A stretch of DNA of 64,000 bases from Paracoccaceae bacterium (GTDB lineage Bacteria; Pseudomonadota; Alphaproteobacteria; Rhodobacterales; Rhodobacteraceae), in assembly GCA_020446815.1 (NCBI GenBank), contig JAGRDY010000029.1, positions 186,001-250,000 on the forward strand. Reading direction: 5' to 3'. Of this stretch, positions 37,841-47,170 are shown one piece after another (position 1 is the stretch's first letter; each line of letters starts with the position of its first letter). Both the position numbers and the translations under genes were made by a program. The notes beneath the pieces are model-generated. The model was not told the DNA's origin. It did not search any database and worked only from the letters and a program-made list of their open reading frames with translations.

Positions 37841-38152
37841 ATGCGTGCCCGTATCTACCAGCCTGCCCGAAACGCCATGCAGTCGGGAACCGCCAGGACC
37901 CATAAATGGATCCTGGAATTCGCCCCCGCCGAGGCGCGCGAACTGGATCCGCTGATGGGCTGGACCGGGTCGGGCGACACCCAGTCGCAGGTGCGGTTGC
38001 AATTCGACACATGCGCGGCCGCAGAGGACTATGCGCGCGGCAAGGGGCTCGACTATATCGTGACGCAGCCCCATGTCCGCAAGGCCAATATCCGCCCCGG
38101 CGGCTATGGCGAGAATTTCGCCACCGGCCGCAAGGGCGCCTGGACGCATTGA
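37841..38152 (+). CDS. NADH dehydrogenase accessory subunit, NDUFS4 type
   Basis: A 103-residue ETC_C1_NDUFS4 (PF04800) protein. [20 protein letters not shown], then [15 protein letters not shown] and VRLQFDT are characteristic of the 18-kDa complex I accessory subunit shared by mitochondria and alphaproteobacteria. It stabilises the NADH-binding arm of complex I. The ATG at 37841 follows GGAG by 8 bases. The nuo operon is not in the window, which is usual for this gene. Confidence 0.9.
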   Translation: MRARIYQPARNAMQSGTARTHKWILEFAPAEARELDPLMGWTGSGDTQSQVRLQFDTCAAAEDYARGKGLDYIVTQPHVRKANIRPGGYGENFATGRKGAWTH

Positions 38153-38464
38153 AGCGGGGCGCAGGGCGGGGCGAAAAACACCCGGCCCGGCAGCCAGCGC
38201 CAGATGCCCGAGCGCGCCAGACGCCCGCGAACGCCAGATGCCCGGGCGCGGCGAAGGCGTGGCGGGGTTTCGCCGGCTCAGGGTCTTTCCAAAACGCCGT
38301 GAACCGGGCGACGGGCGATGACCTAGCCCGGCGGGACCGGACGCTTTGGCCGATCACCCCTGCGGCGGGATGCCCCGCGATTCGCGGCGCGGAACGCGGG
38401 GCGGCCACTGCGCATGGCGCGGGGGCCGGCCTTGGCCGGGGCCGCGCCCGGCGCGGCGGCCGCG
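38153..38464. other. GC-rich intergenic region
   Basis: The 312 bp between the NDUFS4-like gene and the aminotransferase gene, which converge. Extremely GC-rich with imperfect GCCAGATGCCCG-type repeats (38197-38240) and several GC hairpins, none followed by a T-run. No gene is called. Confidence 0.5.
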
Positions 38465-39844
38465 TCAGTCGCCGGTTGCCGTCTGAACCTCATCGAGCGC
38501 GTCCTCGAAAATGTCGAACATCTCGTCGATCTGCGCTTTGGTGATGATCAGCGGCGGCGAGACCACCGCCATGTTGATCAGCGGGCGCACGATCAGGCCG
38601 CGGGCCTCGCAGGCGTCGTCGACTTTCGATCCGAGCAGGCGCTGGGCCTCCAGATTACGGGCCTTGCATTCGACGCACCCCAACAGCCCCATGCCGCGCG
38701 CATCACCGACGATGTCGAATTTCGCCAGATCGCGCAGCCGCTTCTGGAAATGCGGGGTGATCTGGCGCACATGTTCGAGGATGCGTTCGTCTTCGAGGAT
38801 CTCGATATTCTTCAGCGCGGCGGCGCAGCAGACCGGATGGCCCGAATAGGTATAGCCGTTGCTGAAGCTCGACGGCTCGCCCAGATGGCTCATCGACTCC
38901 ATCACCCTGTCGGAGATGATGCAGGCGCCGAGCGGCAGGTAGCCCGAGGTCAGCCCCTTGGCACAGGTGATCATGTCGGGCTGGATGCCAAAGAGGTCTT
39001 CGGAAGCGAACCAGTGGCCGAGCCGCCCAAAACCGGTCACCACCTCGTCGGAGATGTAGAGGATGTCATTGGCGCGGCATATATCGAAGGTGCGCTTGTG
39101 GTATCCCGGCGGCGGCACGATGACCCCGCCCGAGGCGAGGATCGGTTCGGCGATGAACGCCCCGATCCGGTCGGCGCCGATCGTGGCGATGGCGTTTTCG
39201 AGGTCAGCCACCTTGGCGTCGCACCATGCCGCGACGCTCATGCCTTCGGGGCGGCAATAGGGATTGACGTCGGGCAGGAAATGCACCAGCCGGGTCTCGA
39301 AATCGAAATGGCTCTTTTCGCGTTCCTTGCCGGTCACCGAATGGGCCAGATAGGTCGATCCGTGGTACCCCTTTTCGCGGGCCAGGATGAGTTTCTTGCC
39401 GGGCCGCCCGCGGCGGTTGTTCATGTATTGCATGGTGCGCAGGGCGGTGTCGACGGCGGTCGAGCCGCCGGTGGTGAAGAAGACGTTGTTGAGATCGCCC
39501 GGCGCCAGATCGGCGATCTTCTTGGCCAGAACCGCCGAGGGTTCGGTGAGGTTGGTGAAGGGCGAGGTGTAGGGCATCCTGACCACCTGCGCGGCGATCG
39601 CGTCGGCCATGTCCTGCCGGCCATAGCCGATCTGGGTGCACCACATCCCGGCCGGCCCGTCGATATATCGCTTGCCGTCGCCGTCCCATATGTAGATGCC
39701 CTGGGCGGAATCGACCAGCATGTTGTCATAGCCGCGCCAGTCGTCCATGGCGGCCCAGGGGTGGATCTGGTTCATTCGGTCCCATTCGTGCAGCGTTTTG
39801 ACGCCGGGTTCGTTCAAACGGGTTGCAGCCATCATCTTGCTCAT
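38465..39844 (-). CDS. Class III (omega) aminotransferase
   Basis: A 459-residue PLP-dependent class III aminotransferase. FFTTGGSTAVDTALRTMQY binds phosphate, Asp266 (ISDEVVTGFGR) contacts the PLP ring nitrogen, and Lys296 (CAKGLTSGYLPLG) forms the Schiff base. The family includes taurine, beta-alanine, putrescine and other omega-amine:pyruvate aminotransferases. The ATG at 39844 has AAGGAG; an upstream frame to 39898 is not conserved. It is the last gene of a four-gene minus-strand operon (two FAD proteins, GcvT-like protein, aminotransferase), 16 bp after the GcvT-like gene, so it likely processes an amine product of the island. Confidence 0.9.
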   Translation of the reverse strand: MSKMMAATRLNEPGVKTLHEWDRMNQIHPWAAMDDWRGYDNMLVDSAQGIYIWDGDGKRYIDGPAGMWCTQIGYGRQDMADAIAAQVVRMPYTSPFTNLTEPSAVLAKKIADLAPGDLNNVFFTTGGSTAVDTALRTMQYMNNRRGRPGKKLILAREKGYHGSTYLAHSVTGKEREKSHFDFETRLVHFLPDVNPYCRPEGMSVAAWCDAKVADLENAIATIGADRIGAFIAEPILASGGVIVPPPGYHKRTFDICRANDILYISDEVVTGFGRLGHWFASEDLFGIQPDMITCAKGLTSGYLPLGACIISDRVMESMSHLGEPSSFSNGYTYSGHPVCCAAALKNIEILEDERILEHVRQITPHFQKRLRDLAKFDIVGDARGMGLLGCVECKARNLEAQRLLGSKVDDACEARGLIVRPLINMAVVSPPLIITKAQIDEMFDIFEDALDEVQTATGD

Positions 39845-39860
39845 CTCTTGCTCCTTGTCA

Positions 39861-41054
39861 TCAAAACGGCCCGGGCGGAGTCGCCCTTGACCGTGCATTG
39901 CGAAAAAACGGCTCGCTCACGACGGTGAGCGGCACGATGCGGCGGTCCCACTGACCTTCCTGGTTCACATAGATTTCGACCCAGAGATTGTCGGTGACGG
40001 TCCTGCCATAGGGGGCCCTGAATTCGGCCAGGGCGATGTTGCGCTTGGTGGTGGGCGACCAGACGCCCGAGGTCACATGGCCGACTTCCTTTTTCTTGCG
40101 GTGATAGATCAGCGCGCCCCCGGCCGGTTTGAAACCGGCGATGTCGATGCGGGCCAGATGATGCCTGCCCCCGGTCCCGCGCTGCGGGAGGAGTGCGCGG
40201 CGGCCGTTGAAATGGCCCTTGCCGAAATCCACGAGCTTTTCGAAGCCAAGCTCGATCGGGCTGCGGCCGCGATGCAGCCGGACGGCGGCATGGGCGGGCT
40301 GGAAATCGACGCCGGCGGCGATGAACCCGGCTTCGATGCGGCAGATGTCGAGCGCCTGTGAGCCGATGGCGCGAAGGCCGCAATGCGCGCCGGCGGCCCA
40401 GAGCCTGTCCCACAGATCCGCCACGCTATCCCAGGCGGTCCACAGCTCGTATCCCAGATCGCCGGTAAAACCGGTGCGCGAAATCACCAGGCCCGGCTCG
40501 ATCTCGGCCATGTCGAACGGCCCGAGAGCGGCGGCGGCGGCCAGCCCGGCATCGGACAGGAGCGAATAGCTGGTCGGCCCCTGAAGCGCGAGACCGGCGA
40601 TTTCGTGGGATTCGTCGCGAATATCGGCATCGAAGCCCCAGGCGGTCTCTTGCAGCCAGCCCAGCATCGGTTCCTGGCAGCAAAGGCGAAAATCGGTGTC
40701 GGAGAACCGGAACAGGGTGCCGTCGTCGATCACCATCCCCTCTTCGTCGCACCACAGCGCATAGCCCACGCGGCCGTCGCGCATCCGCCCCGCATCGCGC
40801 GTGACCAGCCGGTTGACCACCGCCAGGGCATCGGGCCCGGTGATGCGATATTTGTGCATCGGCGAGATGTCGAACAGCGTCGACTGGTTGCGGATCGCGA
40901 AATACTCGAACTCTGCGGTATCGAGCACGAGCGGCGAGACGAACCCCGCCCAGTTGGTCCAGCGCCTGGCGGTGCTCAGCGCCTCGAGCCGGGCGTGAAG
41001 CGGTGTCGGGATCGCCCCCACGGGCACGTGGCTTTTCCGGGTCGCTTGGGGCAT
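39861..41054 (-). CDS. GcvT/DmdA-superfamily folate-dependent aminomethyltransferase-like protein
   Basis: A 397-residue stand-alone T-protein fold. The GCV_T core begins near RWTNWAGFVSPLVL; Asp87 (TRDAGRM) aligns with the catalytic Asp of glycine-cleavage T-protein, and GMVIDDGTLFRFSD is the folate-binding-domain strand. The C-terminal GCV_T_C barrel contains KEVGHVTSGVWSPTTKRNIALA. Members move a C1 unit (methylene or methyl) to tetrahydrofolate; DMSP demethylase DmdA is one relative. It lies between a FAD oxidoreductase (TGATG overlap) and an aminotransferase. There are no gcvH or gcvP genes, so it is probably a demethylase component for an N-methyl compound and not part of glycine cleavage. 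Confidence 0.85.
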   Translation of the reverse strand: MPQATRKSHVPVGAIPTPLHARLEALSTARRWTNWAGFVSPLVLDTAEFEYFAIRNQSTLFDISPMHKYRITGPDALAVVNRLVTRDAGRMRDGRVGYALWCDEEGMVIDDGTLFRFSDTDFRLCCQEPMLGWLQETAWGFDADIRDESHEIAGLALQGPTSYSLLSDAGLAAAAALGPFDMAEIEPGLVISRTGFTGDLGYELWTAWDSVADLWDRLWAAGAHCGLRAIGSQALDICRIEAGFIAAGVDFQPAHAAVRLHRGRSPIELGFEKLVDFGKGHFNGRRALLPQRGTGGRHHLARIDIAGFKPAGGALIYHRKKKEVGHVTSGVWSPTTKRNIALAEFRAPYGRTVTDNLWVEIYVNQEGQWDRRIVPLTVVSEPFFRNARSRATPPGPF

Positions 41055-42637
41055 CAGAGGATCCTGTCCTTGAGCAGTTGACGGGCGCTGTTACGGCCCG
41101 GCAGGCCGGTCACGTCGCCGCCGGGATGGGCAGAGGCGCCGCACAGGTAGAGGCCGTGAACCGCGAGCCGGTAATGCGCCAGCCCGTTTGCCGGGCGCAG
41201 CGTGAGAATCTGGTCGATGCCCATTTCCGCATGGTGCCAATGGCCGCCAGGCGCGCCGAACCGCGCCTCGATGTCGGCGGGCGTGAGAAGTTCGGCCGCC
41301 TCGACCAGCCCTTTCAGCCCCGGCATATGTCTTTCGAGCTGCGACAGAACCGTCGCGGTGATCCGGTTGCGGGCCGCATCGCCCCAGCCGCCCCGTGGCG
41401 TGTGTGCGATGTGCTGGACATTGGCCGACAGGATGTGCCGGCCGTTTGTGGCAAGCGACGGTTCGGTCAGCGTCGGGATCACCGCCTCGATCACCGGCTC
41501 GGCGGGCAGTTCGCCATATTTCACGGGGTTGAAGGCACGTTCGACCGCCACCGCCGAGGGCGCGACCAGAAGCCGCCCGGCGGCAAGATCGCCGCGCAGC
41601 CCGGTGATTTCGGGCGCCGCCCCGAGAACCAGGTTGAGCTTGGCCACCGTTCCCTTGCAGCGCAGGTTGCGCGCCCGGCGCACCGCTTCGACATCGAAAT
41701 GGCCGATCCCGGCAAGGGTCATGGTCTGGAGCGGCCCGGCCGAGGAAAGCACCGCCCCGGCCCTGATCGTCGTGCCGTCGCGCAGCGCGACCCCCTTGGC
41801 CGCGTCATTCTCGACCAGGATGCGCACGACATCGCAGCCGGTGCGGATTTCCGCCCCTGCGGCGCGCGCGGCCTGCTCGAACGCGCCGCAGACAGCGCCC
41901 ATGCCGCCTTCGGGCAGGCGCACCGCGCCGCCGCTGCCCAGCCGGTACATCAGGTTGAATACCGTCCCCGGAGAGCGCGGGCCGACATGGTTGCCGCGCA
42001 CCGCGTCGGCGCAGATGGCGCCGGCAAGCGGCCCGTCCGCCATTTCGTCGAGCACCAGATCATGAGCGTTGCCGAGCAGAATGCGCAGGAATTCGCGCAT
42101 CTCGTGCTTGCCGAGCCGCTTCAGGTCGAGCCCCAGCCGGGCCAGCGCGGCCATCTCGCCCATCGTGGCGAGGCTCGCCAGCCCGCCATCGAACCTTGGC
42201 GGCGATTTCAGCGACAACCGCCCCAGCAGGCCCGCGAAGCGGCGCAGCCGCGCGTTCAGTTCACCAAAGGCCGGGGCATCGGGATGGGGCGTGCCATCGG
42301 CGAACCGCGCGGCATCGCCCGCGATGACCACGTGCCGGCCATCGGGCGCCAGCGAGACCGCCGGAATGGGCGGCGATTTCAGAAGAAGCCCGAGCCCCAG
42401 TTCCCGTGCCACCCTGGCATCGAGGTTGTAGAGAAGATGTGCGATCTCGGGCACATGCGCGCCCGCGGCCGGTTCGCTGCTGCGGGCCATGCCGCCCGGG
42501 CGGTCGGCGCGTTCCAGCACGCAGACCGATCTGCCCTTGCGCGCCAGCGTGATCGCCGCGGCAAGCCCGTTGTGCCCGCCGCCGATGAGCACAACGTCGA
42601 AGGCCCCCTTCCCGGCTCCTGTCGCGTCAGGCGGCAT
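41054..42637 (-). CDS. PYROXD2-like FAD-dependent oxidoreductase B
   Basis: A 527-residue flavoprotein of the phytoene-desaturase/PYROXD2 clan. The FAD fold FDVVLIGGGHNGLAAAITLA is at about residues 13-32, followed by the GGMARSSE segment; the C-terminal FAD loop is GLYLCGASAHPGGDVTGLPG. It starts inside the end of the preceding flavoprotein gene (11-bp overlap) and overlaps the GcvT-like gene downstream. The substrate is not known; the context suggests oxidation of an amine or its product. The frame extends to 42781 only within the upstream gene. Confidence 0.8.
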   Translation of the reverse strand: MPPDATGAGKGAFDVVLIGGGHNGLAAAITLARKGRSVCVLERADRPGGMARSSEPAAGAHVPEIAHLLYNLDARVARELGLGLLLKSPPIPAVSLAPDGRHVVIAGDAARFADGTPHPDAPAFGELNARLRRFAGLLGRLSLKSPPRFDGGLASLATMGEMAALARLGLDLKRLGKHEMREFLRILLGNAHDLVLDEMADGPLAGAICADAVRGNHVGPRSPGTVFNLMYRLGSGGAVRLPEGGMGAVCGAFEQAARAAGAEIRTGCDVVRILVENDAAKGVALRDGTTIRAGAVLSSAGPLQTMTLAGIGHFDVEAVRRARNLRCKGTVAKLNLVLGAAPEITGLRGDLAAGRLLVAPSAVAVERAFNPVKYGELPAEPVIEAVIPTLTEPSLATNGRHILSANVQHIAHTPRGGWGDAARNRITATVLSQLERHMPGLKGLVEAAELLTPADIEARFGAPGGHWHHAEMGIDQILTLRPANGLAHYRLAVHGLYLCGASAHPGGDVTGLPGRNSARQLLKDRIL

Positions 42638-44264
42638 GATCGGGCATCCTCCCTGCCTTGCCGAGGCCGCGCAGGATTTCGCGCGCCGCATTCGCCCCGG
42701 GCGCGGCCATGACGCCGCCGCCGGGATGGGCGGACGAGCCGGCCAGATAAAGGCCCGCGATCGGCGTGCGGTACTGCGCATAGCCCGGAACCGGGCGGTT
42801 GAAGAGCAACTGGTCGAAGGTCAGTTCGCCCTGAAAGATATTGCCTTCGGTGAGGCCGACCTCGTTCTCGATATCCCACGGCGAGCGGATTTCGGCATGA
42901 ACGACCCTGTCGCGGATGTCGGGCATCGCCTGGGCGATCTTGTCAAAGACGCTGTCGGCGAAGGCCTTGCGGGTGTCATCGTTCCAGTTGTCGGCCGAGC
43001 GCACCCCGTTCATTTCCAGATCATAGGGCGCATATTGCACGAAAACCGTCATCATGTGTTTGCCCTTGGGGGCCATCGTCGGGTCGATCTGGCTGGGGAT
43101 CAGCATGTCGAAATAGGGCTCGGCCGACCAGCGCCCTTCTTTCCAGTCGTCATAGGCGCGTTCGAGTTCGGCAAGCGAGGTCGAGCAATGCATGTCACCG
43201 CGCAGGAACGGCGCGCCCCTGGGCGCGGCCGGAATGTCGGGCAGCGCATCAAGCGCGATGTTGAGCTTGCCCGAAGAGCCGCGGATCTTGAACCGTTCGA
43301 CCGCGCGGATGAAATCTTCGGGCAGGTGCTTGCGATCCGTATGCTTGAGGAAGGTGCGTTTGACATCCATGTTCGACGCCACGACCGGCGCCGCATAGCT
43401 GTCGCCGTTTTCCAGCGCGACTCCGGTCACGCGGCCGTCGCTTACCAGAAAACGGTCGATGCCCGATCCGGTGACGATGGTGCCGCCCGCCTCTTGGAAA
43501 CTTGCCGCCAGCGCGTTGGAGATGGCGCCCATGCCGCCGCGCGCGAAGCCCCAGGCGCCGATCGTGCCGTCGACATCGCCCATGTAGTGATGCAACAGCA
43601 CATAGGCCGTTCCGGGCGAATAGACGCCAAGACCCGTGCCGATGATGCCCGAGCCGGCGAGATGCGCCTTGATCAGGTCACTTTGGAAATGTTCATCGAG
43701 GAAATCGCCGATGGACAGGGTCCAGAAGCGCAGGGTTTCGGCCAGTTCGCGCCGTCCCAGGCCATGCGCCTTGCGGATCAGGAACAGAAGTTCGCCCATA
43801 TCGCGCGGCCTCAGCGACGCCGGATCGGGCGCGTTGCGCAACAGGAACGGCCGGATGAACCGGCACTGGCGCATCACGGTCTGGCTGAAACGCGCATAGG
43901 CATCGGCATCCGCCGGGCTGTGGCGCGCCATTTCGCGGCGCAGCGCGTCGTGATCCGAAAAATAGGCGAAATAATCCCCGTCGCGCGTGAAGCTGGCCCC
44001 GCCTTCGTAGGGGATCACCTGAAGGCCGAAGCGCGGCAGTTCGAGATCGCGGACGATTTCGCGGCGCAGGAGCGAGCAGACATAGGAACAGTTGGAATAG
44101 GTCCAGCCTTCGTGCAGCGACCGGCTGACCGCGGCGCCGCCGACCCAGTCGTTCTTTTCGACGACCAGAACCCTGAGCCCCGCGCGCGCGAGGTAGCACG
44201 CGGCGGTCAGCCCGTTATGCCCCGCCCCGGCGATGATCGCGTCATATCTGTCGTGCCGGCTCAT
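42627..44264 (-). CDS. PYROXD2-like FAD-dependent oxidoreductase A
   Basis: A 545-residue flavoprotein related to the next gene but divergent from it. YDAIIAGAGHNGLTAACYLA is at residues 7-26, GGAAVSRSLHEGW follows, and GLYLAGSSAHPGGGVMAAPG closes the FAD site. It is the first gene of the operon, preceded by GGAG and by the palindrome at 44323-44336. The pair may form a heterodimer or act in sequence. Relatives are annotated only as pyridine nucleotide-disulfide oxidoreductase domain proteins, so the reaction is unassigned. Confidence 0.8.
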   Translation of the reverse strand: MSRHDRYDAIIAGAGHNGLTAACYLARAGLRVLVVEKNDWVGGAAVSRSLHEGWTYSNCSYVCSLLRREIVRDLELPRFGLQVIPYEGGASFTRDGDYFAYFSDHDALRREMARHSPADADAYARFSQTVMRQCRFIRPFLLRNAPDPASLRPRDMGELLFLIRKAHGLGRRELAETLRFWTLSIGDFLDEHFQSDLIKAHLAGSGIIGTGLGVYSPGTAYVLLHHYMGDVDGTIGAWGFARGGMGAISNALAASFQEAGGTIVTGSGIDRFLVSDGRVTGVALENGDSYAAPVVASNMDVKRTFLKHTDRKHLPEDFIRAVERFKIRGSSGKLNIALDALPDIPAAPRGAPFLRGDMHCSTSLAELERAYDDWKEGRWSAEPYFDMLIPSQIDPTMAPKGKHMMTVFVQYAPYDLEMNGVRSADNWNDDTRKAFADSVFDKIAQAMPDIRDRVVHAEIRSPWDIENEVGLTEGNIFQGELTFDQLLFNRPVPGYAQYRTPIAGLYLAGSSAHPGGGVMAAPGANAAREILRGLGKAGRMPDHAA

Positions 44265-44322
44265 CGCCCATTCTCCGTTTCAGGCAAACTCTAGGAGAAC
44301 CGGGCGGCACAGTAAATCATTT

Positions 44323-44336
44323 TTTGAGCGCTCAAA
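44323..44336. promoter_or_regulatory. Operator palindrome 1 (TTTGAGCGCTCAAA)
   Basis: A perfect 14-base palindrome between the divergent flavoprotein operon (44264) and the TetR gene (44428). The same element recurs at three other gene starts of the island. It resembles BetI-type sites in having TTGA/TCAA arms. A likely target of the adjacent TetR protein, controlling both directions. Confidence 0.7.
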
Positions 44337-44427
44337 TAAACTTTCCGGGGCTGACAGTATTCGCGATTTGTGAAACAACGGTGCCAAACGCGGCGGCAGG
44401 ATCGGGCGGGTAGCGGATGATGATCGG

Positions 44428-45078
44428 ATGACGGAGCAGAACGTTCAGGCCACAAGGCCCAGAAGGGAACGCAAGGAAAACGCCGACATGCGGCGGCGCC
44501 AGCTTCTCGATGCGGCCCAGCGCTCGATCGTTCGCAACGGCCTGGCGAAAACCACATTGGCGACCGTGGCGCACGAGGCGGGGCTTTCGCAAGGGGTGGC
44601 GGTGTTCTACTACAAGTCCAAGAACGGGCTGCTGGTGGCGGCGCTCGAAGATCTCTACCAGAAATACGAGGCCAACTGGCGCAAGGCGGTCGACGAGGCC
44701 GGGGACGATCCGAAAGACCGGCTCTGGGCGCTGATCGAGGCCGATTTCAATGAGGACATCTGCAACGCGGAATCGCTGTCGATCTGGTTCGCGTTCTGGG
44801 GCGAGCAGAATTTCACGCCCCAGTATGCCAGCATAACCCAACAGTTCGACCTGAACCGGGGGGGCGCCATCCGCGAGATATGCCGCGCCTTTTTCCCCGA
44901 CGACCAGGCGGCGGCTGCCGAAGCTGTCGCGGATTGGATCGACACGCTCACCGATGGCTACTGGCAGCGCATGCATCTATTTCCCGAGGCATCCCCAAAG
45001 GAAACCGCGCTTGCGGGAACCCGGGCTTTTCTGGCCCGGATACTGCCGGATCATTTCCGTACCGAACGCGCCGGATAG
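44428..45078 (+). CDS. TetR-family regulator, BetI-like
   Basis: A 216-residue TetR-family repressor. The DNA-binding domain (MRRRQLLDAAQRSIVRNGLA, then TTLATVAHEAGLSQGVAVFY) and the YKSKNGLL turn are BetI-like, as is the following helical ligand domain (SIWFAFWGEQNFTPQYASI). BetI responds to choline in the betaine synthesis pathway, so a quaternary-amine ligand fits the island. Its own upstream region has one of four matching palindromes, so autoregulation is likely. The ligand is inferred, not shown. Confidence 0.85.
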   Translation: MTEQNVQATRPRRERKENADMRRRQLLDAAQRSIVRNGLAKTTLATVAHEAGLSQGVAVFYYKSKNGLLVAALEDLYQKYEANWRKAVDEAGDDPKDRLWALIEADFNEDICNAESLSIWFAFWGEQNFTPQYASITQQFDLNRGGAIREICRAFFPDDQAAAAEAVADWIDTLTDGYWQRMHLFPEASPKETALAGTRAFLARILPDHFRTERAG

Positions 45079-45131
45079 CCGCCATCCGGCCTGCCGCGCG
45101 CACCCCGGTTTGCCGGGGCGCGGCCATGCGG

Positions 45132-46019
45132 TCAGTAAAGTTTCAGCGCCTCGATCAGCGGCGGCCATTCCTTGATGCGGCGGCGTGTGTTTTCCGGGCA
45201 TTTGCTGGATACGGCATGAATGATCACATTGACCATTGTGGTCATCGGCCCGGTGCTTTCCAGGAAGGTGTTCATCTTGGTCGTGACATGGAAGACAAAG
45301 GGCGTTTCCTCGGTGGCCCAGGTATTGAGAATGTCGGTCACGACGACGACGTCGATCCCCGCCTCTCGGGCGATGCGGACGATCGGGCGTGCCTCGCGCG
45401 CGTAGGGGACTATGTCTATCATCACAAGACAGCGCGCCCGGTCCTTGTGGCGGCCCGCCGATATCCATTCCACAAGGCCGTCGTCATGCGGAGACAGGAA
45501 CCGGACCGAATCGCGCACGATTCCCAGCCGGCGCGCGAAATCTTCGGCCAGGCCGCGAACCGTCTGAAAGCCGGTGACATAGACATCTTCGGCGTCGGCG
45601 ATGGTTGTGATCGCCTCTTGCCAGCAAGGTTTTTCGACTTCCTTGGAGATCGCCAGAATTGCCTCGGCATCGCGTTTGAGAAATGCGGAAATCCCTCCGT
45701 CGATCAACCGCAGATAGAAATCGGGCGTGGTGGCGAGATGGCTTATCCGGGTCAGTTTCAATTCTTCCTTGAGACCCGCAAGACCCTTGAATCCCGCGCG
45801 TTTGAGAAAACGGCTGACGGTAATTTCGCTGACGCCGGTCTTGGCGGCGATCGAGGCGCCGGACTCCAGCGCCACGGTGGCTTCGTTCGCGATCAGCCAT
45901 TGGGCGATGATCGCCTCGGATTTGGTCAACGCACCCCCAATGGCGCGCAGCCGCGCGGCAAGGTGCGATTCATCGGATTCGGGGCCAGCTTGATTCATGA
46001 CAGGATTTACAGCAATCAT
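45132..46019 (-). CDS. RpiR/MurR-family regulator
   Basis: A 295-residue RpiR-type regulator. An N-terminal HTH_6 domain (LTKSEAIIAQWLIANEATVA, SIAAKTGVSEITVSRFLKRA) and a C-terminal SIS domain (VYVTGFQTVRGLAEDFARRL, VVVTDILNTWATE) are both complete. It is divergent from the first ABC operon and probably controls it. The start is uncertain: the ATG at 46019 gives the longest protein, and the ATG at 45998 is equally possible because neither has a clear ribosome site. The sugar-phosphate-type SIS ligand here is unknown. Confidence 0.8.
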   Translation of the reverse strand: MIAVNPVMNQAGPESDESHLAARLRAIGGALTKSEAIIAQWLIANEATVALESGASIAAKTGVSEITVSRFLKRAGFKGLAGLKEELKLTRISHLATTPDFYLRLIDGGISAFLKRDAEAILAISKEVEKPCWQEAITTIADAEDVYVTGFQTVRGLAEDFARRLGIVRDSVRFLSPHDDGLVEWISAGRHKDRARCLVMIDIVPYAREARPIVRIAREAGIDVVVVTDILNTWATEETPFVFHVTTKMNTFLESTGPMTTMVNVIIHAVSSKCPENTRRRIKEWPPLIEALKLY

Positions 46020-46024
46020 TATTA

Positions 46025-46054
46025 ATGTTAGAGATATATCACCAAAAGTAACAT
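46025..46054. promoter_or_regulatory. Inverted repeat between rpiR and the first ABC operon
   Basis: ATGTTA (46025-46030) and TAACAT (46049-46054) form a perfect inverted pair separated by 18 AT-rich bases, in the 87-bp gap between the divergent regulator and binding-protein genes. Its position is suitable for an RpiR operator. Confidence 0.4.
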
Positions 46055-46106
46055 AGCCGCAGCATTGGGGCCAGAGGTTCCGCGAGCGGCGAAAAGGGAG
46101 AGGATC

Positions 46107-47129
46107 ATGAGAAAAGCTATCGGTCTCGCGCTAGGGCTGGCGCTTCTGGGAACCGCTGCCGACGCCGAAGGCAAGCTGGCGCTCTATAATTGGGGCGACT
46201 ATATCAACCCGCTCATCTTGAAGAAATTCAGCGACGAGACCGGCATCGAAGTCAGTCTCGACACCTATTCCTCGAACGAGGAGATGCTGGCCAAGATCCA
46301 GGCCGGCGCCACGGGTTATGACATCATCTTTCCGTCCGTCCACATGCACGACATCATGATGAAGCTCGGCCTGCTGGAAAAGACCGACATCAATCAATCC
46401 CCCGGTTTCGAGAACATCGACCCCGCGACCTTCCGTTCGCAAGAAGACCCCAAGTCGGAATACTGTCTGCCCTATGCTTTCGGGACCGTGGGCATATTCT
46501 ACAACGAGGACATCACCGGCCCGATCACCGGCTGGGCGGATTTTTTCAATATTCCCGAAAAGACAGGGGCCAAGATCACTCTCCTGGATGACATGCGCGA
46601 GGTCATGGCCATCGGTCTTTTCATGACCGGACATTCGATCAACTCGACCGACCCGGAAGAGATACAGGAGGCGACGGACTACATCCTGTCGAAAAAACCG
46701 GCCGTGTCCGCATTCACCTACGAATCGCCGACCCTGCTGCTTTCGAATGATATTGCCGCCGCGCATTTCTTCGTCGGCGGGCATGTGTATTACGTCGACA
46801 AGCCGAACATCAAATATGTCATCCCCAAGGAAGGTGCGACGCTTTACCAGGAAGACATGTGCATGTTGAAGACAGCGCCAGACAAGGCAGAGGCCAAGCG
46901 TTTCATGGAGTTCTACCTGCGCCCCGAAATCGCCGCGCTGAACGTGGACCAGCAGTTCAACGGATCGGCCAACGTGCCGGCGCGCGAACTGGTTGCCGAT
47001 TACATCAGGAACGATCCCACCATCACCCTGCCCCCCGAAACGTTGAAGCGGGTGCAGACCTTCGTCGATCTTGGCAAGGCGCTGAAGCTTTACGACCGGG
47101 CCTGGAACACGATCCGCACCGCGCAATAG
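46107..47129 (+). CDS. Spermidine/putrescine-type ABC importer, binding protein (set 1)
   Basis: A 340-residue PotD/PotF-type periplasmic protein. The signal peptide is MRKAIGLALGLALLGTAADA with likely cleavage before EGK; the mature start KLALYNWGDYINPLIL is the classic PotD opening. It heads the four-gene importer operon and has a strong GGGAGAGG site. PotD-like proteins bind polyamines, but close relatives carry betaines, opines or other amines. The ligand-pocket Asp/Trp set cannot be fully checked by eye. Confidence 0.9.
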   Translation: MRKAIGLALGLALLGTAADAEGKLALYNWGDYINPLILKKFSDETGIEVSLDTYSSNEEMLAKIQAGATGYDIIFPSVHMHDIMMKLGLLEKTDINQSPGFENIDPATFRSQEDPKSEYCLPYAFGTVGIFYNEDITGPITGWADFFNIPEKTGAKITLLDDMREVMAIGLFMTGHSINSTDPEEIQEATDYILSKKPAVSAFTYESPTLLLSNDIAAAHFFVGGHVYYVDKPNIKYVIPKEGATLYQEDMCMLKTAPDKAEAKRFMEFYLRPEIAALNVDQQFNGSANVPARELVADYIRNDPTITLPPETLKRVQTFVDLGKALKLYDRAWNTIRTAQ

Positions 47130-47170
47130 CGCATCGCGGGCTCTGGCGGGCGGCAACTTCGGGGCAGGAA

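Noticed and set aside
38465-41054. Glycine cleavage system
   Set aside because: A GcvT-like gene is present but gcvH and gcvP are absent, and the neighbours are flavoproteins and an aminotransferase.
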